Shown here one piece after another: positions 57,288 to 64,000 of a DNA stretch of 64,000 nucleotides. Each line of letters opens with the position of its first letter. Positions within the stretch are counted from its first letter, which is position 1. Below the pieces are notes generated by a model. The model did no database searches, was not told the origin of the DNA, and saw only the letters and a program-made list of their open reading frames with translations. Where the stretch lies: the NCBI GenBank assembly GCA_910589395.1, contig CAJUTL010000005.1:1-64000 (forward strand). Direction: 5' to 3'. This stretch comes from an uncultured Oscillospiraceae bacterium. Its GTDB lineage: Bacteria > Bacillota_A > Clostridia > Oscillospirales > Acutalibacteraceae. Made by a program: the position numbers and the translations under genes.

Positions 57288-58871
57288 ATGATAAAATCGC
57301 TGCAAACTGCCATTGAAAACAAAATGTCCGCCGTGGTGCTGGCGCTGCTTGTGATCCAGCCGGTAATGGACGTGCTCTCTTATTTCCTGGGGGAAATGGG
57401 GAGCAACGCCCTTTCTACCGCTTTGCGCTTCCTGTTGCTGGCAGCGGTGGCGTTTCTGGGTTTCTTTGTCAGCAGCAAAAAGAAGATCTACTTTTTATTT
57501 TACGGAGCGGTAGCCCTGTTCTGGATCGCCCATATGCTGAACTGCCGCCGGATCGGCTACCAGTCCTTTGTGGCGGATATGGCGAATTTTCTGCGTATTT
57601 TGAATTTCCCCATCTTTACCCTTTCCTTCGTCACCTTTTTTCAAAAGGGAAAGGAGATCCAGAAAAGCATTTATCTGGGCTTTGCCGTCAATCTGGGAGA
57701 GGTCCTGCTGTTTACGGCCCTTCCCTGGGTTTTGGGCCGCCCGGTTTACACCTACGGCGTTTTGCAGGTTGGGGTGCTGGGCTGGTTCAGCGTTCCCAGC
57801 GCTCAGAGTGCCATTATTGTTTTACTGGTTCCCCTGGCGCTTTTATGGGCGTACCGCACCGGGAAATATCCCGTGTTTTTGGGGGTCATGCTTCTCAGCT
57901 TTGGCCTGATGTTCGTCACGGGAACAAAGCTCACCTTCTATTCCATTTTCATCATCGCGGGGGCCTTTGGGTTCCTGTTTGCCCTGAATTTGAAAAAGAA
58001 ATCGCTGAAATATGCTGCTCCTTTACTGCTTCTTCTGGTGCTGGTGTTCCTGTTCCGCCATCACTCGCCCATGGCCCTGCGGGAGCAGATGTCCGCCTAT
58101 GCCCGGAATAATTACGGCGCTCTGGTGGCGGAAAGCCTGGAAAACAGCGGCGCGGACGCGGAACTGATCCGAACGATCCAGAACGGCTTTGACGCGGCAA
58201 ATACCTCAGAGGAGAAGCTGGAGCAGATCCGCCGAAGCCTGATCGGCGTGTATACGGATAAAGAGGTGTACGGCGTTTTCCTGAAAAACCTCCACGATCG
58301 TTTTGGCGTGTACAATGTGATGGCGGCCTATGGGTACACCACAGAGCCCTCTATTTTGTCGGATTCCCGTATGCGAAAGTCCATTTTTGCCAAGTTGGTG
58401 TGGGAGGAAAAGGATTTCGCTACCCGGCTTTTGGGCTTTGAATACAGCGATATGCTGATGGGCGGGGAAATTTACGACCTGGAAAATGATTTCCCGGCAG
58501 TGTACTATTTTTGTGGCTATTTGGGCTTTGGCCTGTACCTGCTGTTTTTTGCCTACCTGGCCTTTATTATCCTGAGGGCCTTTTTCCGGGATATCGCTGC
58601 CTGTATTGCGGAGCGAAAGGGAAAGCCCGGAAACCCCGTGCTCAAGGGGGCGGGCTCCTTCTGGCAGGGAGTGCAGCGTTTCCTTACTATAGAAATGGGA
58701 GCGGTGGGCATGACCTTTTTACTTGCCATTATCGCCGCCCAGATCTCCGGCAATGTACTCCGCCGCCCCAATGTGACGGTGTATTTTGCCGCCGCCTCAG
58801 CCTGTGTGTACCATCTTACGGTGGATCTGCGGCGAAAGGAAGAGCCCCACGACCTGATCGGGGGGTTCTAG
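57288..58871 (+). CDS. O-antigen ligase/polymerase-like membrane protein, paralog 2
   Basis: 527 residues, clearly paralogous to the preceding gene along its whole length: LALLVIQPVMDVLSYFLGEMGS, ALFWIAHMLNCRRIGY, FVTGTKLTFYS, VWEEKDFATRLLGFEYSD, YDLENDFPAVYYFCGYLGFGLYLLF and NVLRRPNVTVYFAAASA match paralog 1. I use the ATG at 57288, with GGAG 9 bases upstream; the ATG at 57273 has AAGGAG only one base away. The two genes are a tandem duplication, later diverged. Confidence 0.82.
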   Translation: MIKSLQTAIENKMSAVVLALLVIQPVMDVLSYFLGEMGSNALSTALRFLLLAAVAFLGFFVSSKKKIYFLFYGAVALFWIAHMLNCRRIGYQSFVADMANFLRILNFPIFTLSFVTFFQKGKEIQKSIYLGFAVNLGEVLLFTALPWVLGRPVYTYGVLQVGVLGWFSVPSAQSAIIVLLVPLALLWAYRTGKYPVFLGVMLLSFGLMFVTGTKLTFYSIFIIAGAFGFLFALNLKKKSLKYAAPLLLLLVLVFLFRHHSPMALREQMSAYARNNYGALVAESLENSGADAELIRTIQNGFDAANTSEEKLEQIRRSLIGVYTDKEVYGVFLKNLHDRFGVYNVMAAYGYTTEPSILSDSRMRKSIFAKLVWEEKDFATRLLGFEYSDMLMGGEIYDLENDFPAVYYFCGYLGFGLYLLFFAYLAFIILRAFFRDIAACIAERKGKPGNPVLKGAGSFWQGVQRFLTIEMGAVGMTFLLAIIAAQISGNVLRRPNVTVYFAAASACVYHLTVDLRRKEEPHDLIGGF

Positions 58872-59400
58872 ATACTAGATGCTAGACGCTGGATTGCACC
58901 GGAAAACCGAGCGCTGCTCGGTTTTCCGGTGCAATGCCACATGATGGGGAATTAGCAATTAGTAATTAGCAATGAATGGCAAGTCTCCCTCTTTCCGTCA
59001 TCCTGTTCTTTCTCTGTCATCCTGCTTTTTTCTGTCATCCTGAGCAAAAGCAAAGCAAGCTTTGCTTTTGCTCAGGATCTCGTCCTTCAGCTCTTTACTC
59101 AGGAATTGAGGTTGAGATATTCACCAAGAAAGCAGGGCGAGCCCCGCTTTTTGCTTAGTAAGACAGCAGAGGCTGCCTTTTTCCCTGACCTTACTAATTG
59201 CTCATTCCTAATTTCTAATTTCTTAATTGCCCTCGCGCCTTTTCTAACAACTAACAACTAAAGACCGAGATCCTTCGCTTCGCTCAGGATGACAAAGTGG
59301 GGGCCTTTTCTCTTTCTAAACAACTAACGACTAATAACTAACAACTAAAAGCCCAGAGCCTGTAATTCAGTACAGGCTCCGGGCTTTTAGAGAGTATATG
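58872..59400. repeat. Intergenic repeat island 10
   Basis: No gene. A GCACCGGAAAACCGAGC/GCTCGGTTTTCCGGTGC hairpin (58897-58936), AATTAGCAATTAGTAATTAG words, several TGTCATCC words (58998-59042), a GCAAAAGCAAAGCAAGCTTTGCTTTTGC palindrome (about 59044-59071), AACTAACAACTAA words and a closing CTCAGGATGACA (about 59283-59294). A GAGCCTGTA/TACAGGCTC hairpin ends it near 59354-59377. Confidence 0.75.
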
Positions 59401-59437
59401 AGTGATGAAAAAAGAGTTGTACGCAATTTGGTTTCAC

Positions 59438-59620
59438 TTAGGCTACAAAGAAGCCGTTCTGGAAGGGAGAGAGCCCGCCCTTTACTACAGCATAGTTTGC
59501 CATGTAACCGGCGCTGCCGTTTAAGAAGCGATCAAAACGGGAAGGCTTGTGAGCAGCTTTCTGACTGCCCGTGGTCTTGTGAATAGTTCTGGAGGTGTAA
59601 GTGTTGTTTGTGTTTTTCAT
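59438..59620 (-). CDS. Small uncharacterised protein (60 aa)
   Basis: Begins MKNTNNTYTSRTIHKTTGSQ, a Thr/Asn-rich stretch, then a basic middle and a C-terminal FLNGSAGYMANYAVVKGGLS. It has an excellent ribosome binding site (AAAGGAG 8-9 bases before the ATG) and a consensus promoter 80 bp upstream, so it is probably well expressed. No family recognised, no clear signal peptide or membrane helix. Confidence 0.68.
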   Translation of the reverse strand: MKNTNNTYTSRTIHKTTGSQKAAHKPSRFDRFLNGSAGYMANYAVVKGGLSPFQNGFFVA

Positions 59621-59693
59621 GAAAACTACTCCTTTGCTGTAAGATACGCCTGTCATACTGTTTGATAGGCGGTTTGCTTTTTTCTATGGCTCT

Positions 59694-59722
59694 ATTATAT
59701 GCCGTGTTTATAAATTTGTCAA
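59694..59722 (-). promoter_or_regulatory. Consensus promoter of the 60-aa protein
   Basis: Minus strand TTGACA, 17-bp spacer, TATAAT, a perfect sigma-A match. The remaining AT-rich sequence 59723-59866 shows nothing I can name. Confidence 0.85.
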
Positions 59723-59866
59723 GCGTTTTTATAAAGATTTTTGAAAAATTTTTTGGAAGTTCATAAATCTATAAAATTCCAGGAAATTAGCGGGATTCAG
59801 CGAGGTGGATCATATGAAAAGGAGGGAGATAGATAAAAAAATTTAGAAAAAGCTTTAGAAAAAACA

Positions 59867-59900
59867 AAAAAAGGAAGAGGAAATCACCTCTTCCTTTATA
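59867..59900 (-). terminator. Terminator of the LacI-family gene
   Basis: On the minus strand AAAGGAAGAGG-TGATTT-CCTCTTCCTTT, then a T-run (TTTTTGTTTTTTC). Confidence 0.85.
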
Positions 59901-59980
59901 AACATATTTAGAGCCTTGCGTTCTACTGAAACAGAACGCAGGATATGGTGCTTGGGAGCGCTCCTTCCGGAAAATGTGCC

Positions 59981-61045
59981 TTATTCCGCGTTTAAGTCCT
60001 TTACGCTGTCCCGAATCACCAGCTCAGCGGGAAGCTCGTATTTCAGCAGGGTAGAAGAAAAGCCCGACCGCCGCAGCTTACGAAGATCCTGAAGAAGCAG
60101 AATGCAGGTGCGGCCCATCAGCTGGCTGGAATTTTTTACGGTAGTCAGCCTGGGAGAAACCATTTTGGAAATGGGGTTATTGTCAAAGCCTGTTACAGAA
60201 ATGTCTTCCGGTACGCGGTATCCCAGCTGCCGTAAAGCGTTTACGGTACGCATGGCCTGCCGGTCGTTTTCGCATACCAAGGCGGTGGGCAGGTGCTCCG
60301 CCTGGGAAAAAGCCTGCACCAGCTTCTGATGATCGTACAGATCGTCGTCTACTCCGGCCCGGAAGAAAAATTCCCGGTGCTCTTCCAGACCCAGCTCGGC
60401 AAGAGAGCAGCGAAAGCACTGGCGGCGGTCCTTTTGCCAGCCGAATTCCCAGCCGCTGGAAATATAGCCGATCTCCTTGTGGCCACAGCTTTTCAGATAG
60501 CTTACAATATTGTACATGCTTTGGCGGTTATCGACCCGAACACTGTTGACAGGCAGCGCGGGATCGTAAACATCGATGAACACCGCGGGCACTTCTATTT
60601 CCTGGATCTCCCGCAAAATCTCTTCGGTGATCCGATGGGTCTGTACCACCGCGCCCACAATGCTCCCGCTGCGCCGGAACAACTCCGCCGGGCTTGTGCC
60701 GTTTTGGCACTTCATGTGAAATACCACCAAATTCAAATGATTGTCCCTGGCCTCCGCCTCGGCGCCCTCCAGAATACCGGGGAAAAAGGAAAAATCGTCC
60801 TCCTCATCATCGCAGTCCAAATAAGAAAGAAAGGCGATGGATTTGCAGCCGCTTTCGGCAGAAGCGATGGCAGGAGCTTCCCCCTCCCGGCAGGATTCGC
60901 ACATCATGCTTTCACAGTCCAGCTCCCGTATCTTTTTCAGCAAAGACTGGCGCAGAGAATCGCTGATCCCGGGCTTGTTATTCAGCACCAATGAAATGGT
61001 GGCGGGCGATACACCCAGCTTTTTCGCAAGATCCTTGGCTTTCAC
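59981..61045 (-). CDS. LacI-family transcriptional regulator
   Basis: 354 residues from a GTG with GAGGTG 6 bases upstream; the longer frame starts at a TTG at 61069 without such a site. The HTH is VKAKDLAKKLGVSPATISLVLNNKPGISDSLRQSLL (residues 1-37), and the sensor domain ends in PEDISVTGFDNNPISKMVSPRLTTVKNSSQLMG. A Cys-rich insert (DCESMMCESCREG) links the two. A perfect 14-bp palindrome just upstream (61083-61096) suggests autoregulation. It adjoins a run of damaged sugar-metabolism genes. Confidence 0.92.
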   Translation of the reverse strand: MKAKDLAKKLGVSPATISLVLNNKPGISDSLRQSLLKKIRELDCESMMCESCREGEAPAIASAESGCKSIAFLSYLDCDDEEDDFSFFPGILEGAEAEARDNHLNLVVFHMKCQNGTSPAELFRRSGSIVGAVVQTHRITEEILREIQEIEVPAVFIDVYDPALPVNSVRVDNRQSMYNIVSYLKSCGHKEIGYISSGWEFGWQKDRRQCFRCSLAELGLEEHREFFFRAGVDDDLYDHQKLVQAFSQAEHLPTALVCENDRQAMRTVNALRQLGYRVPEDISVTGFDNNPISKMVSPRLTTVKNSSQLMGRTCILLLQDLRKLRRSGFSSTLLKYELPAELVIRDSVKDLNAE

Positions 61046-61082
61046 AGGCAACACCTCAAAAATACGCAAAGACTGTTTTATA

Positions 61083-61096
61083 AAGTTTATAAACTT
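61083..61096. promoter_or_regulatory. Operator-like palindrome
   Basis: AAGTTTATAAACTT, perfect dyad, overlapping the start-site region of the LacI gene promoter. Confidence 0.6.
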
Positions 61097-61124
61097 ATTA
61101 TATCAGATTCCCCGAAAAATGCAA
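61097..61124 (-). promoter_or_regulatory. Promoter of the LacI-family gene
   Basis: Minus strand TTGCAT, 16-bp spacer, TATAAT. Confidence 0.6.
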
Positions 61125-61559
61125 GAGGCGATTTTGCGCAAGGAAGGGAGAGAGCTTTGCGCAGGCCTCCGCCCGGTAAAAGGGAGGCTTCTCCTCCAGT
61201 TCTCCAAGGATCTCCCGAAGCCGCCGGGCGGTTTCCTGATCCGCGATAAAGGGCTGTATCTCCTCTTTGGGCATATCCCGGACGGCTGTCAGAAGGGGAG
61301 ACACTAAAAAATAGCTGTACCGGCAGAATTCCGGCGCATAGAAGGTGTGCAGGCGGTTGGGATTGATCACCGCCAGCTCGCCGGCCTTGATTGGGATCTT
61401 CAGGGTATCCGATACGGCGATCCCACTGCCCTCCGTGCAGAAAAGCAGCTCCGTGGCCTCGTGCCAGTGCAAAAAAGCGCTTTCTTCATTGTGCTCCAGC
61501 ACGGCTGAGGAAAAAAACGGGAAGCTCGGAATCGTCGTAAACGTCAGCATCGTATTCAT
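61098..61559 (-). pseudogene. AraC-family sensor (cupin) domain lacking its HTH
   Basis: 153 residues. It matches the N-terminal cupin of AraC regulators: EESAFLHWHEATELLFCTEGSGIAVSDTLKIPIKAGELAVINPNRLHTFYAPEFCRYSYFLV. Intact relatives continue with about 100 residues of two HTH motifs; this frame stops 15 codons after the sensor, at the promoter of the LacI gene. Either the HTH part was deleted or this is a free-standing sensor. Given the damaged genes beside it, deletion is more likely. Confidence 0.7.
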
Positions 61560-61673
61560 AGAAATTCATCAACGTACCTCCTTGTGCAAAATCGGACAAG
61601 CTTTCTGCAAGACTCTTGCTTTACTTCACAGGAATATCCAAGGTAAAATAAAGCCAGAGAGGAGTGAAAAAAT

Positions 61674-61997
61674 ATGTTCCAATTTCCAATCGGCGTCTTG
61701 CTGGATTCCTTCCGTACCGACCCGGAAACCGCCATGAAGCGGGCCTCCCGGCTGGGGCTGAAGGGAATACAGGTGTATGCCACATGGGGTGAAATGGCCT
61801 CCGAAAACATGACTTCCGCCCGCAGAAAGGAATTTCTTTCCATGGCGGACTCCTATGACCTGAAGATCTCCGCCCTGTGCGGCGACCTGGGGCACGGCTT
61901 TTTTAATCCGGAAACGAATCCGGAGGCTATTGAACGCTCCAAAAGAATTTTGGAGCTGGCAAAGGAGCTAGGCTCCAATGCCGGAACAATCCTCTGA
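61674..61997 (+). pseudogene. N-terminal fragment of a sugar phosphate isomerase/epimerase
   Basis: 107 residues. FQFPIGVLLDSFRTDPETAMKRASRLGLKGIQVYATWGEM is the first third of a xylose-isomerase-like TIM barrel; intact proteins are about 270-290 residues. The family match ends at about LELAKELGSN, where the sequence passes directly into phosphopentomutase in another frame. The metal-binding residues of the C-terminal part are missing. Confidence 0.75.
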
Positions 61998-62964
61998 TTT
62001 TTCCGGCTGCATTGCCCGAATGCGGGAACTTTCCCGGGGGAAGGACACCATTACCGGGCATTGGGAGATCGCGGGAATCTTATCGGAGCAGGCTCTTCCC
62101 ACCTATCCATTGGGCTTTCCGGAAGAATTTTGCCGGGAGTTTTCCCGGCAGATCGGGCGGGGGCTGCTGTGTAACCGGCCCTATTCCGGCACTCAGATGC
62201 TTTGCGATTATGGCGAGCGCCATTTGCAAAGCGGAGACCTGATCCTTTACACCTCCGCAGACAGCGTGTGCCAGCTTGCCGCCTATGAAGAGCTGGTTCC
62301 GGTGGAACAGCTTTATGAATACTGCGAGATCGCCAGAAGCATGCTAAAGGTGGGCAGGGTGATCGCCCGTCCCTTCCGCGGGAAAGCCCCCGCGTTTGAG
62401 CGCACCTCGGCCCGCCGGGATTTTTCTCTTTCTCCCCCCGGTACGACCATGCTGGACGTTTTGCGGGAAAACGGTCTGGAAACCATTGCCGTTGGGAAAA
62501 TCGAGGATATTTTTGCCGGGCGCTCCATCAGCCGGGCCATTCACACGGAGGATAACAGAGACGGCATGGAGCGAACTGCGGCCATTGCCCGGGAGGAATT
62601 TCAGGGCCTCTGCTTTGTGAACCTGGTGGATTTCGATATGAAATACGGCCACCGCAACGATATTGAGGGCTACGCCCGGGCTCTTTCCGAATTCGATCGG
62701 TGGTTGGGAAGCTTTCTTTCCCTTCTGGGGTGGGAGGATCTGCTGCTCATCACCGCCGACCACGGCTGCGATCCTTCGTTCCCCGGCACGGACCACACCC
62801 GGGAGTACACGCCCATGCTGGCCTGGGGCGCTTCCGTGAAGTACGGCGGGAATTTGGGAACTCGGGAGGGCTTTCTGGATCTTGGCAAAACAGTTCTGGA
62901 ATATTTTGAATTGCCGAACACGCTGCCCGGAAACTCTTTTTGGCGTGAGATCAGTCTTTCGTAA
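61978..62964 (+). pseudogene. deoB: Phosphopentomutase lacking its N-terminal region
   Basis: 328 residues. From about residue 16 it matches DeoB: RMRELSRGKDTITGHWEIAG (with the phosphorylated Thr region), FCREFSRQIGR, LILYTSADSVCQLAAYEE, LVDFDMKYGHRND, LLITADHGCDPSFPGTDHTREYTPML. The metal ligands Asp, His, Asp-His and His of the C-terminal half are present. About 80 N-terminal residues, including the DSFGIG-type segment with the first metal-binding Asp, are absent. The 5' end fuses to the epimerase fragment, so one deletion removed both missing parts. Confidence 0.8.
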
Positions 62965-62978
62965 TTTTGAAAAGATCA

Positions 62979-63007
62979 TTGACAAATCTTTTGGGGAATA
63001 CTACAAT
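62979..63007 (+). promoter_or_regulatory. Promoter of the thiT leader
   Basis: TTGACA, 17-bp spacer, TACAAT; the leader to thiT is about 510 nt. Confidence 0.8.
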
Positions 63008-63043
63008 AAAAGGTGAAAAATGAAAGAAGGGGTGCAAAAGATT

Positions 63044-63258
63044 GTCTTTGCGGAGCAAAGCCAATCTTCTTGGAGTTTGCGAAGCAAACTCCTCAAAGGA
63101 GAAGGGTTTTGTCTTTGCGGAGCAAAGCCAATCTTCTTGGAGTTTGCGAAGCAAACTCCTCAAAGGAGAATGGTTTTGTCTTTGCGGAGCAAAGCCGATC
63201 TTCCTGGAGTTTGCGAAGCAAACTCCTCAAAGGAGAATGGTTTTGTCTTTGCAATGTG
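63044..63258 (+). repeat. 67-bp tandem repeat, three copies and a fragment
   Basis: Units start at 63044, 63111, 63178 and (partial) 63245, each beginning GTCTTTGCGGAGCAAAGCC. Each holds two hairpins: CTTTGCGGAGCAAAG and GGAGTTTGCGAAGCAAACTCC. Copies differ at single bases. As 67 is not a multiple of three, the apparent reading frames here are artefacts. Confidence 0.95.
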
Positions 63259-63288
63259 TGGACGATCTTCCCGGAAAGTTGATTTATT

Positions 63289-63382
63289 TCCTTTCCGGGT
63301 GCTGAGAGGAGCTTCGAGCTTAAACCCTTTGCCCGACAGGGCAGGAACCTGATGCGGATAATACCGACGTAGGGAGCATTTC
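63289..63382 (+). ncRNA. TPP riboswitch (THI-box)
   Basis: Core elements in order: GGGTGCTGAGAGG, AAACCCTTTGCCCGACAGGGC, GAACCTGATGCGGATAATACCGACGTAGGGA. These are the conserved CUGAGA, ACCTGATxxGGATAATxCC and GTAGGGA of the TPP aptamer. It controls the downstream thiamine transporter gene. Confidence 0.95.
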
Positions 63383-63455
63383 ATGATAGGCCGGGCGAGA
63401 AGCCCGAACTGGGTTTTGCGTGTCTGCCGCAAAGCGGCTTGTGAATGCGTTCTAT

Positions 63456-63495
63456 GTCATTTGGGAGAAATTCTCAAGTGGCATTTTTTCATTTT
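63456..63495 (+). terminator. Expression-platform terminator of the TPP riboswitch
   Basis: CATTT, 2-nt bulge, GAG, loop AAATT, CTC, AAGTG, then GCATTTTTTCATTTTTC. It stands 30 bp before thiT and would form when TPP is bound. Confidence 0.7.
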
Positions 63496-63524
63496 TCAAC
63501 ATACTTTGTCCGAAGAAAGGAAAA

Positions 63525-64000
63525 ATGAAAATGAAGCAAAAAACGAAAAATCTGGTGTTGGGCGGCGTTTTGGTTGCTCTGGGAACGGTGTTTTCCTTTA
63601 TCAAGGTGTTCGAGCTGCCCCAGGGCGGATCCATTACCCTTTGTTCCATGCTGCCGGTGATGCTGTTTGCTTATCTGTGCGGCACAAAATGGGGCTTGGC
63701 GGCAGGGCTTACCCACAGCGTTTTGCAGATTTTATTTGGGCTGAACGCCTTAAAGGGTATTACAGCCGGAGCGGTGGTGGGCTCCATTCTGTTGGATTAT
63801 ATCTTGGCCTTTACCGTACTGGGGCTTGCCGGTGTTTTGAGAAACAAAATAAAGCACGATGGCCTTTCGTTTACGTTGGGCTGCCTGATCGCCGGGCTGC
63901 TTCGGTATTTATGCTCCTTCCTGTCTGGTTGGATCCTGTGGGGTGAATTCGCCGACGCGAATTTTTCTCCCATGCTGGCAGGCATGAGCGGCAACACCCT
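63525..64000 (+). CDS. thiT: Energy-coupled thiamine transporter ThiT, 3'-truncated by window edge
   Basis: 158 codons seen, open to the end of the window. Membrane protein with ThiT features: KNLVLGGVLVALGTVFSFIKVFELPQGGSITLCSMLPVMLFAYLCGTKWGLAAGLTHSVLQILFG, and later LLRYLCSFLSGWILWGEF. It is the S-component of an ECF transporter and binds thiamine. GAAGAAAGGAAAA precedes the ATG at 63525; a second Met at 63531 is possible. Regulation by the upstream TPP riboswitch is expected. Confidence 0.95.
   Translation, partial: MKMKQKTKNLVLGGVLVALGTVFSFIKVFELPQGGSITLCSMLPVMLFAYLCGTKWGLAAGLTHSVLQILFGLNALKGITAGAVVGSILLDYILAFTVLGLAGVLRNKIKHDGLSFTLGCLIAGLLRYLCSFLSGWILWGEFADANFSPMLAGMSGNT

Noticed and set aside
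4545..59294. Recurring TGTCATTCTGAG repeats as a CRISPR array
   Set aside because: Copies are kilobases apart, each an inverted repeat, without spacers or cas genes.
63013..63352. Three overlapping ORFs in all plus-strand frames
   Set aside because: They are produced by the 67-bp tandem repeat, which shifts frame every unit; the sequence is leader RNA with hairpins.

Overview
The window reads as a chromosomal segment of a GC-rich, low-spore-gene-content Clostridia bacterium, most like a gut Oscillospiraceae/Ruminococcaceae member. The grounds are Firmicutes-type Shine-Dalgarno sites, TTGACA/TATAAT promoters with 17-bp spacers, an L10 leader, SLH-domain and BspA-type surface proteins, a Firmicutes LexA box, a BmrCD-like exporter and the ywiB-argS pairing. 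Species assignment is inference. I see no rRNA, tRNA, CRISPR, phage or transposase gene.

Layout. 1-9.8 kb: a 5'-truncated transglutaminase-like protein, nitroreductase, an orphan solute-binding lipoprotein, a LacI regulator, a LacX-type epimerase, Dtd, a VOC protein, an acyltransferase-like protein and an XRE membrane regulator. 9.9-12.3 kb: an ECF sigma factor overlapping a membrane-anchored serpin, with a duplicated promoter and a possible small RNA upstream. 12.7-18.6 kb: ThyX, dTMP kinase, DJ-1/PfpI, 5-formyl-THF cyclo-ligase, MltG, U32 peptidase and GNAT on the plus strand. 18.9-25 kb, minus strand: MFS transporter, Ddl, MurI, DUF1934, an ORF interrupted by an in-frame TAG, and ArgS. 25-33.4 kb: rpmG-secE-nusG-rplK-rplA, then about 4 kb of accessory DNA (lipoprotein, XRE regulator, SLH protein), then rplJ-rplL behind an L10 leader. 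33.5-37.9 kb: GH27 alpha-galactosidase, a small zinc-ribbon protein, a small membrane protein and a BspA/SLH protein. 38.4-47 kb: potABCD and a heterodimeric ABC exporter preceded by a leader peptide and attenuator. 47.5-51.2 kb, minus strand: an SOS-type operon dinB-ridA-radical SAM-DUF4130 protein behind two LexA boxes. 51.6-54.7 kb: CcdA/TlpA, TrmO, GNAT, XRE. 55.2-58.9 kb: a Sel1 protein and two tandem O-antigen-ligase-like membrane proteins. 59.4-63 kb: a small orphan gene, a LacI regulator and three damaged genes (an AraC sensor without its HTH, a sugar isomerase N-terminus and a phosphopentomutase lacking its N-terminus). 63-64 kb: a 67-bp tandem repeat, a TPP riboswitch and thiT running off the window.

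Between transcription units lie repeat islands built from at least four families: a TGTCATTCTGAG inverted repeat, a CCCCTGAAAGGGGAG element, a GGTCGGGTCAG element and a MITE-like GGCAACRCCGCACAAAG element. They recur about every 4-10 kb and hold almost all of the noncoding DNA.

The most interesting systems are the ECF sigma/serpin pair (a candidate extracellular-protease sensor with its own duplicated promoter and a possible pairing RNA), the LexA-controlled operon carrying the uncharacterised radical SAM/DUF4130 pair, and the leader-peptide attenuator in front of the BmrCD-like exporter.
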